DNA of 64,000 bases from NCBI GenBank assembly GCA_017937025.1, contig JAGBEJ010000004.1, positions 124,001 through 188,000 of the forward strand, in the 5' to 3' direction. Source of the stretch: Paludibacteraceae bacterium (GTDB lineage Bacteria; Bacteroidota; Bacteroidia; Bacteroidales; Paludibacteraceae). A model generated the notes under the pieces. That model was not told where the DNA came from. It made no database searches and saw only the letters and a list, made by a program, of their open reading frames with translations. Positions 17,506-26,892 of the stretch are shown one piece after another. Each line of letters begins with the position of its first letter. The first letter of the stretch is position 1. The position numbers and the translations under genes are program-made.

Positions 17506-19122
17506 CTACTCTACAACAATATTTTTGTCCTTCGGATATTTAACCTTGTACCTGAAGGTAACGTCCTTTTTCTCTCCTGCGTTCAAGTCCATCTTCCATA
17601 TCAGCTCGCCTGTGGTCTCGTTCTTCGACGCTCCGTCGGTGCCAAGCGAGGTCACCTCTATGTCGCTCTGTCCGCTGACCGGCATCTGGTCATGCACAGC
17701 CAGCTTGATGGCAGTTTTCTTGTTGTTCTTGACCGAAATCTTCCATCCTCTTTCCACTTCCCTCTTGCTGCTCAGAGTCTTTGTGCTTGTGTAATCCTTC
17801 ACAGCCTCGCGTGTCACAAGAATGCTCTTGTCTCTGCCGAGCGAGAGTTTCAGAGTGTCGTTCTGTCTTGTGCTTTCTATTCTTGTCTTGCCCACGAACG
17901 TGTTCTCGAAGAACAGGCTTGCATCGCCGCTCATGAGGTTCAACTTAACCCAGTCTGTTACATTCGCCATAAGGAATGCGTCCTTGTCGAGCTTAGGAGC
18001 GCAGTAGTACTCGAATGTAGCCTTGAGCTTGTAATTCTCAATCTCCACCTGGCTGCTCTGGTTAGAAGAGTTCAGTGTGTATGGCATCTTTATCTTGAAC
18101 TCCTTTGTGGTCATGTTGTCAGACTGCACAACTTGTGGAGCCGCCGCTTCTTCCTCCAATTCCATAGGCATGGCAGCGTCCATCATAGTCTCGTTAGCCA
18201 CAGATTTAGCCATCATCATAGGCTTGTACGATCTTTTTGCCGCACCGTATACCACATAAGTTCTTTCCTTCAGTATGTAAGAGCTGAGCACAGGGGCCTC
18301 TCCACTCACATTTGGATTGGCTGTGGAAAGAGTGAGCTTCACGTTGTCCCACTTTTCTTTTGTATTCTGCCTTATGTCTGCCTTATAGACAAGCTGCACA
18401 GGCTCGTCAACGTTATTCACTCTGATGTCGTATGCAGGTGTCCAGCTTGCATTTCTCACCACATAAGAGATTTCAAAAGAGCAGTTTGTCGCTGCGGCAG
18501 CGTTCAGCTTCACGACGATCATGCCTGTAGCCTCATCGTTCTTCCTGCCGTTCAACTCATTTATCTGCTTCTCTATGGCAGCCTTTTGCTTCTCCAGTTC
18601 AGCTATTTTCTTGTCTGTGTCTATTTTCTGAAGCTTAAGCGTCTTGATTCTCTCTCTGTAGTAGTCGTTGGTCTGCTTGAGCGTAGCGATAGACAGAGAC
18701 TGGTCTGCGCCAGTGATAGTCTGATTCGCCTGAATGAACGACAACTCGGCGTCAGCCACTTCGTTGTTTGTCCTTTCTATGCTTATCTTAGTAGAGATGT
18801 CGTCCTTCTGCTTCTTCAGCGCCTCAACCTCCTTGTCGGTCTGCGATTTCTCCACATAGTTCTTCTGCTGGCTCACCGACATTATCGTAAGTCCTGAGCC
18901 TTTTGCCTTCACTTGCACGCTCTTTGAGTCAATGTAAGGCGACAAGCCCATGATTCTTACTTCGCTCTGCCCTGCCGCCACTTGGGCAGTCGCAGTTCTC
19001 GTCACCTGAGCGCCGCTTGTGAACACTGTAACTTCCTTCGCCTTGCTGCTGACATCAACAGCGCCAGCCTGCATCGCCATAGACAAGCAGACCGCCATAG
19101 ACATTATTATTCTTCTGTTCAT
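17506..19122 (-). CDS. DUF4139-domain secreted protein, mucoidy-inhibitor MuiA-like
   Basis: A 538-residue exported protein with a signal peptide (MSMAVCLSMAMQAGAV). After an N-terminal DUF4140-like domain (about residues 30-110) there is a coiled coil (about 115-210, rich in KKQKDD, EKQKAAIEKQINEL) and a C-terminal beta-rich DUF4139 domain beginning near NASWTPAYDIRVNN. The same order occurs in the MuiA family. Molecular function is unknown; the layout suggests an envelope-associated protein. Own terminator at 17455-17488. Confidence 0.88.
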   Translation of the reverse strand: MNRRIIMSMAVCLSMAMQAGAVDVSSKAKEVTVFTSGAQVTRTATAQVAAGQSEVRIMGLSPYIDSKSVQVKAKGSGLTIMSVSQQKNYVEKSQTDKEVEALKKQKDDISTKISIERTNNEVADAELSFIQANQTITGADQSLSIATLKQTNDYYRERIKTLKLQKIDTDKKIAELEKQKAAIEKQINELNGRKNDEATGMIVVKLNAAAATNCSFEISYVVRNASWTPAYDIRVNNVDEPVQLVYKADIRQNTKEKWDNVKLTLSTANPNVSGEAPVLSSYILKERTYVVYGAAKRSYKPMMMAKSVANETMMDAAMPMELEEEAAAPQVVQSDNMTTKEFKIKMPYTLNSSNQSSQVEIENYKLKATFEYYCAPKLDKDAFLMANVTDWVKLNLMSGDASLFFENTFVGKTRIESTRQNDTLKLSLGRDKSILVTREAVKDYTSTKTLSSKREVERGWKISVKNNKKTAIKLAVHDQMPVSGQSDIEVTSLGTDGASKNETTGELIWKMDLNAGEKKDVTFRYKVKYPKDKNIVVE

Positions 19123-19142
19123 GCGTTTGTGTTTTTATGTGA

Positions 19143-19171
19143 AAGCCCGGCCTATTTCTTCGGTCGGGCTT
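19143..19171 (-). terminator. probable terminator downstream of the 201-residue secreted-protein gene
   Basis: AAGCCCGGCC and GGTCGGGCTT pair with one G-T wobble around an 8-base loop. Reading the minus strand it follows the stop at 19199 by about 28 bases. The T-run is short, so strength is uncertain. Confidence 0.6.
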
Positions 19172-19198
19172 CCAATGTGTTTATAAAATCAGGGTTGC

Positions 19199-19804
19199 TT
19201 ATTTACCGTAAACCTTGATGTCGTGGATACGGAATGTCTGGAGAGCTGGCTCGTCCTTGCCGCAAACTGTTGGACAGAATTTCAGCTTGACATTCTTCTC
19301 GTTGATGTTGATTGTGCTGTTGAATCCGTACTGAGCGTCAGCACCCTCAGCCTTTGAGCCGATGTACTCGCCTACCTTGACCCAAGCACCGCCATCAACT
19401 GACTTGTAAAGGGCGAAACCTCTTACGTCGCCTGTTGCAGAAGCGCCGACTTCTATCTTAGACACATAGTCGAATGTTCCGATTACCATAGAAGCGTCCT
19501 CTTTCTTAGTGATCTCAACCAGTCCTGGAGTTACCTGAGCTGGCGACTTCTTAGCCGCGCACTGTGGCTGAACTGCTGACTTGAGGAACTCGTAGCTCAC
19601 CTTCACACCGCCATAAACCTTGCTTACCTTGAAGTTTGCCTTAGAATCAACTTTCTTCTTGCCGCATGCGAGAGTATCGCTGCCGGCACGCAGTCCCTGC
19701 TCCTTGAAGCCCTGGAAATCCTCGCTCAATATAAGGTTCTGCGACATCACGCTTGCGCCGAACGACACGAGCATGCCTACTAAAATCAATCTCAATGTTT
19801 TCAT
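19199..19804 (-). CDS. secreted beta-rich protein of unknown function
   Basis: A 201-residue protein with a signal peptide ending ASVMSQ. The mature part alternates short hydrophobic strands with polar turns (FDYVSKIEVGAS, RGFALYKSVDGGAWVKVGEY, LQTFRIHDIKVYG), which resembles a carbohydrate-binding-like jelly roll seen in secreted Bacteroidales proteins. Four Cys residues are present in the mature chain. No catalytic motif is seen and I cannot name a family. It is a single-gene unit between folE and the DUF4139 gene. Confidence 0.8.
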   Translation of the reverse strand: MKTLRLILVGMLVSFGASVMSQNLILSEDFQGFKEQGLRAGSDTLACGKKKVDSKANFKVSKVYGGVKVSYEFLKSAVQPQCAAKKSPAQVTPGLVEITKKEDASMVIGTFDYVSKIEVGASATGDVRGFALYKSVDGGAWVKVGEYIGSKAEGADAQYGFNSTININEKNVKLKFCPTVCGKDEPALQTFRIHDIKVYGK

Positions 19805-19893
19805 AATTATAATTTTAAGGATTAATATCTATTGGTTAACTCTTTGCTAATATACAATTGTTATGCCAAAGGCCGAAAAAACAACTCCTTTTT

Positions 19894-20487
19894 TTATGCC
19901 TTCGTTTTAAGCAAGTTCATGAACTCCTCTCTCGTCTGCACTCTTTCGAACGCGCCGGTGAAGTCGGAAGTCGTCGTTATGGAGTTTTGCTTCTCCACGC
20001 CTCTCATCTGCATGCACATGTGCTTGGCTTCGATAACGACCATGACACCGAGCGGATTCAGAGTCTCCTGGATGCACTCCTTTATCTGTGTCGTCAGACG
20101 TTCCTGCACCTGCAGTCTTCTGGCGAACACCTCCACGACTCTCGCTATCTTGCTCAGGCCTGTTATATATCCGTTAGGGATGTACGCCACGTGCGCCTTA
20201 CCGTAGAAAGGCAGCATGTGATGCTCGCACAACGAGAAGAAGTCGATGTCCTTCACTATCACCATCTGGCTGTAGTCCTCCTTGAACATCGCGCCGTTTA
20301 TTATCTCATGCGGGTCTATCTCATATCCAGCAGTGAAGAACTCCATCGCCTTAGACACTCTGATTGGAGTTTTCACAAGCCCCTCGCGGTCAACATCCTC
20401 GCCCAGCAGTTTTATAATTTCCTTGTAGTGAACCGCCAATTTCTCCGTTCTCTCGCCTATCGGTTCAGAGGAAGTCAAGTTTGTCAT
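19894..20487 (-). CDS. folE: GTP cyclohydrolase I
   Basis: Converts GTP to dihydroneopterin triphosphate, the first step of folate synthesis. The 197-residue protein has the zinc and active-site signature [20 protein letters not shown], the [20 protein letters not shown] helix, and [11 protein letters not shown] near the C-terminus supplying the third zinc ligand. Length is standard for FolE1. It lies 21 bases downstream of a SPOR-domain gene, an arrangement known in Bacteroidales. Confidence 0.97.
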   Translation of the reverse strand: MTNLTSSEPIGERTEKLAVHYKEIIKLLGEDVDREGLVKTPIRVSKAMEFFTAGYEIDPHEIINGAMFKEDYSQMVIVKDIDFFSLCEHHMLPFYGKAHVAYIPNGYITGLSKIARVVEVFARRLQVQERLTTQIKECIQETLNPLGVMVVIEAKHMCMQMRGVEKQNSITTTSDFTGAFERVQTREEFMNLLKTKA

Positions 20488-20508
20488 TTTTTATCTCGGT
20501 TATTTGAT

Positions 20509-21036
20509 TTATTCTACGTTTACCTTTCCCTTCACGATGTATATCTCGCTCGCGAGCTCAGGGAAAAGCCCCTTCATGTCATTTCTCAGCTGCTGAGCCT
20601 CGGTTGTGGTCTCACAATTGCCGACTCTCACTTTCCAGAATGGAGACTGGTAACTGACATATACCGGGAGTTTAGGCGCCTTCGACCTGATTTGCTGAAC
20701 TACGTTCTGCGCGTCTGTCTTAGCCGTGCGCTGGTTGCTCGAGAACACCTGCACTCTATAGCCTTGCACCGACCTGTTGCCCACGCCCATTCCTGCCGCG
20801 CTGCTTCTATCCGATGCCATCTTGTGCTTCTGCTCCATCAACTTCTCGAGCCTTGGGTCCATGTTCAGTATGACCACACCCTTCGTCTTGTCCGATGAGT
20901 CTCTAAGCGCTTCCAGGAATTGTCTTTCTGCCGGAATCTTAGGCTCTGCATCATCCTTAAGCATTTGCGCCTTAGAAGAAGCCGCCATGACAGAAAGCAT
21001 TGCTACGAATATGATTTTTAGCCTTTTATTAAGCAT
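20509..21036 (-). CDS. SPOR-domain secreted protein
   Basis: A 175-residue protein with a signal peptide (KIIFVAMLSVMAASSKAQ) and a C-terminal SPOR domain (from GYRVQVFSSNQ to YIVKGKV, about 80 residues), the fold that binds denuded peptidoglycan at division sites. The longer frame begins at 21078, but ATG at 21036 (MLNKRLKI) gives a normal signal peptide and lies downstream of a minus-strand TAACTTTG promoter element (21067-21074). It is first in a two-gene unit with folE, divergent from ispD. Confidence 0.88.
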   Translation of the reverse strand: MLNKRLKIIFVAMLSVMAASSKAQMLKDDAEPKIPAERQFLEALRDSSDKTKGVVILNMDPRLEKLMEQKHKMASDRSSAAGMGVGNRSVQGYRVQVFSSNQRTAKTDAQNVVQQIRSKAPKLPVYVSYQSPFWKVRVGNCETTTEAQQLRNDMKGLFPELASEIYIVKGKVNVE

Positions 21037-21066
21037 CAATGTACCTAATGTGTTGATTTTGTGCCA

Positions 21067-21093
21067 CAAAGTTATCATTTATTTTTATCTTTG
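21067..21093. promoter_or_regulatory. divergent -7 promoter elements for SPOR-folE and ispD
   Basis: The minus strand reads TAACTTTG (21067-21074) toward the SPOR gene, and the plus strand TATCTTTG (21086-21093) toward ispD. Both match TAnnTTTG. For ispD a TTTG lies at 21058-21061, but at 24 bases the spacing is long. The two elements are only 11 bases apart, so simultaneous use may be exclusive. Confidence 0.5.
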
Positions 21094-21133
21094 TCATACA
21101 TATAATGAGTAATAACGCCTTTTTGAAGGTAAA

Positions 21134-21826
21134 ATGAAACGGTTCGCTGTTGTAGTCGCTGGAGGTAAGGGTTTAAGAATGAATAATTTAATCCCTAAGC
21201 AATTTTTGTGTCTTAATGGCATGCCCATATTAATGCGGACTATAAACAGACTGAAGTCTTTCGACCCATCGATCAGCATAATCGTAGTGCTGCCAAAGGA
21301 GCAAATCGAATACTGGAAAGATTTGTGCGGCAAGTACGGATTTACAACAGAACACGCTGTGACCGAAGGAGGTTCCACAAGATTCTTCAGTGTAAACAAC
21401 GGCCTTAAAATGGTGGAGAGCGACTCTGTCGTCGCGATTCACGACGGCGTCCGTCCGTTCATAAGCGACAGTGTGCTGAAAGACGCATACGAGACTGCCG
21501 AGGCCGAAGGCTCTGCGATTCCCGTCATCCCGCTCATAGACAGTATCCGCTCCGTGGACGAGAACGGCGACTCACACGCCGAAGACCGCTCCGTATTTCG
21601 TCTCGTCCAGACACCGCAAGTGTTCAGGACAAACCTTATCAAAGATGCCTTTCTCAAAGCAGCGGCATCCAATGAAGAAACCCAATCGTCTTTCACCGAC
21701 GACGCTTCTGTTTTCGAATACGCAGGCGGAAAAATCAGCCTTGTCGGCGGCGACCCGGACAATATAAAAATCACATCGCCGAAGGATCTGAAAATAGCTT
21801 CGGTCATAGTGAAAAGATATGAATAA
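21134..21826 (+). CDS. ispD: 2-C-methyl-D-erythritol 4-phosphate cytidylyltransferase
   Basis: Couples MEP to CTP in the non-mevalonate isoprenoid pathway. The 230-residue protein has the N-terminal VVAGGKGLRM nucleotide loop (AGGxGxRM), PKQFLCLNGMP, the HDGVRPFISD motif and a C-terminal GDPDNIKITSPKDL. All are diagnostic for IspD. It is the first gene of a plus-strand run with a transporter, an ABC ATPase and recG, with gaps of 8-13 bases. Confidence 0.96.
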   Translation: MKRFAVVVAGGKGLRMNNLIPKQFLCLNGMPILMRTINRLKSFDPSISIIVVLPKEQIEYWKDLCGKYGFTTEHAVTEGGSTRFFSVNNGLKMVESDSVVAIHDGVRPFISDSVLKDAYETAEAEGSAIPVIPLIDSIRSVDENGDSHAEDRSVFRLVQTPQVFRTNLIKDAFLKAAASNEETQSSFTDDASVFEYAGGKISLVGGDPDNIKITSPKDLKIASVIVKRYE

Positions 21827-21838
21827 ACGAGGAGGAAG

Positions 21839-23182
21839 ATGGCACAAGGAACATTTAAATCAAGCATAGGAACATTCGCCGCCGTGGCTGGCTCGGTCGT
21901 CGGGCTCGGCAATATCTGGAGATTCCCGTATCTCGCAGGCGAAAACGGAGGCTTCGCTTTCCTCATCGTTTATCTGTTCGTCAGCCTGCTGGTGTCGTTG
22001 CCAGTGATGCTCTCCGAGTTCTCCATCGGACGCAGCCAGAGGTGTAATGCAATGCGCTCGTTCAAGCAGATTTCCGGTGGTCCATGGTTTCTGACCGGCA
22101 TGCTTGGCGTGGCGACAGCCTATGTCATAGACTCTTTCTACATGGTTGTGGGCGGATGGTCGCTGGAGTTCCTCAGAAAGTCCGTCATGAACGAATTTTC
22201 GGGAATTTCTCCGGAGAGGATGACTGAAGAATTCAACGCTTACATAGCCGACGGAACTGGACCTGTGATCTGGGCGTTAGTGTCGCTCGCTCTCGCCACG
22301 ACAATAATCATACTCGGTGTAAGCAAAGGCATAGAGAAGATGAACAAGATAATGATGCCAACGCTCGTCCTGATTCTCGTCATACTGGTTATAAACTCGA
22401 TTTTCTTCCTGCCAAATTCGCAAGCCGGCATAGACTTTCTTCTGCATCCGGACTTCAGCAAAATCACATTCAAGACGCTGCTTGCCGCCGTGGGACAATC
22501 GTTCTTCTCTCTGTCTCTTGGCATGGGAGCGATGCTTACCTATGCTTCGTATATACAAGAGAAGGAGCATCTGCCATCTACCGCTCTGCGTGTCATGATT
22601 TTCGACTCGTCCATTGCTCTTCTGTCCGGCCTCGCGATATTCCCCGCGGTATTCTCGTTCGGCATAGACCCGTCAAGCGGACCGCACCTGCTGTTCCTCA
22701 CGATGCCGAATATCTTCCAGCAAATAATAGGAGGACAATTCCTGTCCATCATATTCTTCCTTTTCGTATTCCTGGCAGCCATCACATCGCAAGTGTCGCT
22801 GCTTGAGGTGGTGACGGCGTTCGTGTCGGAAGAGCTGAAGATAAAACGATGGAAGGCCGCAATATGGCTGCTCCTGACAATGGGTATAACAGGAAGTATG
22901 TGCGCCTTGTCGCAATCGGACATGGACATATTCGTTTTCAACGGTCATTCCTTGTTCGACATTTTCGACTATGTGTCGTCTAACTACATGCTGCCAATCG
23001 GCGGACTGCTCATCGTGATATTCGCAGGAAGAATTATGCCTGAGCGAATATTGCAAAGCCAATTGACAAACGGCAACGAAAAGAATACTTTGGGTTATAC
23101 GGTGATAAAATTCCTCATACGATATGTTTCTCCAATCTTCATATCGCTTATGTTCCTTGATTTAATCGGACTTATCAAATAA
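21839..23182 (+). CDS. sodium-dependent transporter, NSS/SNF family
   Basis: A 447-residue integral membrane protein of the neurotransmitter:sodium symporter family (LeuT-like), which imports amino acids or related solutes with Na+. The signature GLGNIWRFPYLAGENGGFAF spans helix 1 and contains the sodium- and substrate-binding residues. About 11 membrane spans are visible, the usual number for the short bacterial subgroup. Substrate unknown; tryptophan- and branched-chain-specific forms exist. It follows ispD by 12 bases and is followed by an ABC ATPase gene after 8 bases. Confidence 0.93.
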   Translation: MAQGTFKSSIGTFAAVAGSVVGLGNIWRFPYLAGENGGFAFLIVYLFVSLLVSLPVMLSEFSIGRSQRCNAMRSFKQISGGPWFLTGMLGVATAYVIDSFYMVVGGWSLEFLRKSVMNEFSGISPERMTEEFNAYIADGTGPVIWALVSLALATTIIILGVSKGIEKMNKIMMPTLVLILVILVINSIFFLPNSQAGIDFLLHPDFSKITFKTLLAAVGQSFFSLSLGMGAMLTYASYIQEKEHLPSTALRVMIFDSSIALLSGLAIFPAVFSFGIDPSSGPHLLFLTMPNIFQQIIGGQFLSIIFFLFVFLAAITSQVSLLEVVTAFVSEELKIKRWKAAIWLLLTMGITGSMCALSQSDMDIFVFNGHSLFDIFDYVSSNYMLPIGGLLIVIFAGRIMPERILQSQLTNGNEKNTLGYTVIKFLIRYVSPIFISLMFLDLIGLIK

Positions 23183-23190
23183 AAATAGAA

Positions 23191-24687
23191 ATGTCTAAAA
23201 GCATTGTGTTTTCAGCAAAAAACGCTGTTGTCAGAAAAGAATTGAACACCATATTGAGCGGCATAAACATAGAGTTAGCCCAAGGTGAGCTCGTGGCGCT
23301 CGTAGGGTCGGCAGGAAGCGGCAAAACGACTCTTGGGCAATTGGTTTCCGGCGATATTGACGCCTATGACGGCGATATATACGTAAGACCGTCGCTGAAA
23401 AGGACATTCGTTTCGCAGCAAGACAATTTCTTCTCGATGACAGGCATGAGTCTGACATATTACGGACAGCGCTATGAATATTCCGAAGAAATCGAGGAAA
23501 TTCCGATTGTAGGGAAGTGGATTGACAAGATTCTGGCAAACACAGAAGGCAGGAAAAACAAAGAGAGGGTTTTTGAAGAGATGAACATTAATCCTTTGTT
23601 GGAAAGGAATCTGATGCAGCTAAGCAACGGAGAGAGGAAACGGACACAAATAGCATTAGCGCTGCTTGAGGATAACGACATGTATGTATTCGACCAGCCG
23701 TTCCTCGGACTTGACACTGCCACACGCGAAATCCTCAGGAAAGCCCTGAAGACACTGAAGAGAAATGACAAAACCGTGTTCCTGATATGCGGAGCAAAGG
23801 AAGTGCCCGACTTTTCGGACAGAGTTGTTCTGCTGGACAAAGGCGGCATAAAAGGCACGATGAAAACAGAAGACTACATCGAAAGCATAAAGCCAAAGGA
23901 AGAGGAAATACCTTCGTTCGACGACATAGACTTGCCGCTGCCTATTGACCGCCCAGAATACGAATTCATCGTGAAAATGAACGACGTGCATGTGACTATG
24001 CAAGGAGAGACTTTGCTCAGCGGCATCAACTGGGAAGTGCGCGACCACGAAAGGTGGCTTCTCGCCGGACATAACGGCTCGGGCAAATCAACACTCCTTA
24101 GTCTAATAACGGCTGACAATCCGCAGGCATACACAAACGACCTCACTTTGTTCGACAGGAAAAGAGGAAGCGGAGAGAGCATTTGGGACATTAAGAAAAA
24201 AATCGGATTCGTATCGCCGGAATTGCATTTGTACTTCCTGAAGCAGACAAAACTATCGTCCTCATCGAACACCGTCGTGTCCGACATGCCTTGTCTTGAT
24301 GTCATTGTCTCGGGATTCAACGACGAAATCGGTTTCACAAGCAGCATAACGAACTGGCAGGAGAATATCTCGATGAAATGGTTGAAAGAGCTGCATCTTG
24401 ACTATTTGAAGGACAAGAATTTCACCGAGATTTCTCAAGGCGAGCAAAGAATGGTGCTGCTCGTGCGCTCACTCATAAAAAACCCTCCTTTGCTCATATT
24501 GGACGAACCTTGCCAAGGCATTGACTACGAGCAGTCTCAACGATTCATAAGGCTGCTCGACGCTATATGCACAAAAATCAACAGCACACTGATATACGTG
24601 TCGCACTCGCCTGATGAGATACCGTCGTGCATCACACACAGAATCGAACTGGAGAACGGCACCGTGAAATCAAAAGGCAGAATATAA
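23191..24687 (+). CDS. double ABC ATPase, ModF/PhrA-like
   Basis: A 498-residue protein of two fused ABC nucleotide-binding domains and no membrane segment. N-terminal half: Walker A GSAGSGKTTLG (about residue 38), signature LSNGERKRTQIAL, Walker B MYVFDQPFLGLD. C-terminal half: Walker A GHNGSGKSTLL (about 293), signature ISQGEQRMVLLVR, Walker B LLILDEPCQGID. This is the layout of ModF/PhrA-type proteins, whose function is poorly known. No permease gene is adjacent, so a soluble regulatory or ribosome/DNA-linked role is as likely as transport. It is within the ispD-recG run. Confidence 0.88.
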   Translation: MSKSIVFSAKNAVVRKELNTILSGINIELAQGELVALVGSAGSGKTTLGQLVSGDIDAYDGDIYVRPSLKRTFVSQQDNFFSMTGMSLTYYGQRYEYSEEIEEIPIVGKWIDKILANTEGRKNKERVFEEMNINPLLERNLMQLSNGERKRTQIALALLEDNDMYVFDQPFLGLDTATREILRKALKTLKRNDKTVFLICGAKEVPDFSDRVVLLDKGGIKGTMKTEDYIESIKPKEEEIPSFDDIDLPLPIDRPEYEFIVKMNDVHVTMQGETLLSGINWEVRDHERWLLAGHNGSGKSTLLSLITADNPQAYTNDLTLFDRKRGSGESIWDIKKKIGFVSPELHLYFLKQTKLSSSSNTVVSDMPCLDVIVSGFNDEIGFTSSITNWQENISMKWLKELHLDYLKDKNFTEISQGEQRMVLLVRSLIKNPPLLILDEPCQGIDYEQSQRFIRLLDAICTKINSTLIYVSHSPDEIPSCITHRIELENGTVKSKGRI

Positions 24688-24699
24688 AAATCCGGTCAA

Positions 24700-26793
24700 A
24701 TGGAGTTGTCTTCATACATATCAAGCATGTACGGTCTCGGGCCAAAGCGCGCTGAGGTATTAGCGTCCGAAGCCGGCATCAGCACTATTGAAGACTTACT
24801 CTACTATTTTCCGTATAAATACATCGACCGTTCACGATTCTACAGCGTAAGAGAAGTGACCAGCGACTCGTCGTACATACAACTGCACGGCAAAATCAAG
24901 AACATAAGAAAAGAAGGCAACGGCAAAAACGCCAGACTCGGCTGCATTTTCTACGATGAAACCGGGGAAATGGAACTGATTTGGTTCAAAGGGCTGCAAT
25001 ATGTCGCGACACAGCTGAACCCATTGAAGGAATACATCGTTTTCGGAAAACCGAACTTCTTCAACGGGCGTTTCAGCATAGCCCACCCCGAACTCGAGGA
25101 ATACACACCGAACAACGTAAGGCAATGCGTCGGATGGCAGGCAGTTTACAACACGACTATCAAGATGAAAAAGTCGTACATGACGTCAGCCAACATCAGG
25201 AAAATCATCTACAACGCCCTGGCATCGCTGAACAACCCCATAAAAGAAACACTGCCGCAATACATCACCGAGCCACTCGGACTTATGCCGCTGAACAGAG
25301 CCATAAGGAACATACACTTCCCGGAAAATCTGGACTCGCTGCAAAAAGCCCAGGCACGGCTCAAATTCGAGGAATTATTCTACATACAGCTGTCTCTGCT
25401 CAGGCAATCGAAGTTCAACAGCAGCAAATCGCAAGGACTGCTATTCAACCACATCGGCGACAACTTCAACGAATTCTACAAAGAGCGGCTGCCTTTTGAA
25501 CTGACAAACGCACAAAAACGAGTGCTAAAGGAAATACGCGCCGACGTGGGAAGCGGGAAGCAGATGAACCGGCTTCTGCAAGGTGACGTGGGAAGCGGAA
25601 AGACACTCGTGGCGCTACTTTCGATGCTTATGGCGATAGACAACGGATACCAGGCGTGCTTCATGGCCCCGACCGAAATTCTCGCCACACAGCATTACAA
25701 CAACATAAGGAAAATGCTCGGTGAAATGGGAGTAAACGTCGCTCTACTCACTGGCTCGACAAAGAAATCAGAAAGGAAAATCATACACGAATCCTTGCTC
25801 GACGGCTCGATGAACATCCTGATAGGAACGCACGCATTGCTCGAGGATGTTGTGCAATTCTCGAATCTCGGACTTGTCGTAATAGACGAGCAGCACCGAT
25901 TCGGAGTGGAGCAAAGAGCAAAATTGTGGAGCAAAAACGCCAATCCACCGCACATTTTGGTCATGACGGCGACCCCTATACCAAGAACCCTTGCCATGAC
26001 GCTGTACGGCGACCTCGACGTGTCGGTGATAGACGAGCTGCCGCCAGGAAGAAAGCCGATAAAAACGTATCATTACTACGAAGACAAGCGCGACGACCTG
26101 CTGCGATTCATCAAGAAGCAGATAGACGCCGGGCATCAGGCTTACGTGGTTTATCCGCTCATCGAGGAGTCGGAGAAAAGCGACATGATAGCCGCCGAGC
26201 AGGGCTACGAATACATAGCCACACACTTGCCGCAGTTCAAAGTGAGTATGGTGCACGGACGAATGAAGCCGTCGGAAAAAGACGCTGAAATGAGGAAGTT
26301 CGCCGCAAACGAGACGCAAATAATGGTCGCCACAACTGTCATCGAAGTGGGAGTCGATGTGCCTAACGCATCCGTCATGGTGATAGAAAGCGCCAACAGA
26401 TTCGGGCTTTCGCAGCTGCATCAGCTCAGAGGCCGTGTGGGCAGAGGCGCGGAGCAGTCGTTCTGCATACTGCTGACACCATACAAACTGTCGAACGACA
26501 CCAAGAAAAGAATCGAAACAATGGTGGGCACGAACGACGGATTCGAGATAGCCGAAGCCGACATGAGGCTCCGCGGACCAGGCGACATAGAAGGAACAGC
26601 GCAGAGCGGACTGCCTTTCGACCTGAAAATCGCGGACTTAGCAAAGGACGGAGAGATTCTCATGCTGGCGCGTGACACTGCCGAAAAAATCCTGAAAAAC
26701 GACCCTGCACTAAGCAATAAATTGAACGAAATCCTGCTAATACAGCTTCACAAAAAATCAAAAAACATAATAGATTGGAGCAAAATTAGTTAA
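24700..26793 (+). CDS. recG: ATP-dependent DNA helicase RecG
   Basis: Remodels stalled replication forks and Holliday junctions. The 697-residue protein has an N-terminal helix-hairpin-like GLGPKRAEVLASEAG and an OB-fold wedge domain (about residues 60-150), then a superfamily 2 helicase core with Walker A GDVGSGKTLVALL, a DEQH box (VVIDEQHRFGVEQR), TATPIPRTLAMTLYGDL, and the C-terminal QLHQLRGRVGRG motif VI. Length matches RecG. It closes the run starting at ispD. Confidence 0.97.
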   Translation: MELSSYISSMYGLGPKRAEVLASEAGISTIEDLLYYFPYKYIDRSRFYSVREVTSDSSYIQLHGKIKNIRKEGNGKNARLGCIFYDETGEMELIWFKGLQYVATQLNPLKEYIVFGKPNFFNGRFSIAHPELEEYTPNNVRQCVGWQAVYNTTIKMKKSYMTSANIRKIIYNALASLNNPIKETLPQYITEPLGLMPLNRAIRNIHFPENLDSLQKAQARLKFEELFYIQLSLLRQSKFNSSKSQGLLFNHIGDNFNEFYKERLPFELTNAQKRVLKEIRADVGSGKQMNRLLQGDVGSGKTLVALLSMLMAIDNGYQACFMAPTEILATQHYNNIRKMLGEMGVNVALLTGSTKKSERKIIHESLLDGSMNILIGTHALLEDVVQFSNLGLVVIDEQHRFGVEQRAKLWSKNANPPHILVMTATPIPRTLAMTLYGDLDVSVIDELPPGRKPIKTYHYYEDKRDDLLRFIKKQIDAGHQAYVVYPLIEESEKSDMIAAEQGYEYIATHLPQFKVSMVHGRMKPSEKDAEMRKFAANETQIMVATTVIEVGVDVPNASVMVIESANRFGLSQLHQLRGRVGRGAEQSFCILLTPYKLSNDTKKRIETMVGTNDGFEIAEADMRLRGPGDIEGTAQSGLPFDLKIADLAKDGEILMLARDTAEKILKNDPALSNKLNEILLIQLHKKSKNIIDWSKIS

Positions 26794-26892
26794 ACAGAGC
26801 ATTTTTTCTTGTTTTTTCATTCAATTTTAGGCATCTTTGAAAATGTCTGCATAGCAAAACACGATTGCAGACACACACCTAACTTCACGACT

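Noticed and set aside
17692-18897. A 401-codon plus-strand frame opposite the DUF4139 gene
   Set aside because: Opposite a well-supported coding sequence, with no family-like pattern and no promoter or ribosome start context.
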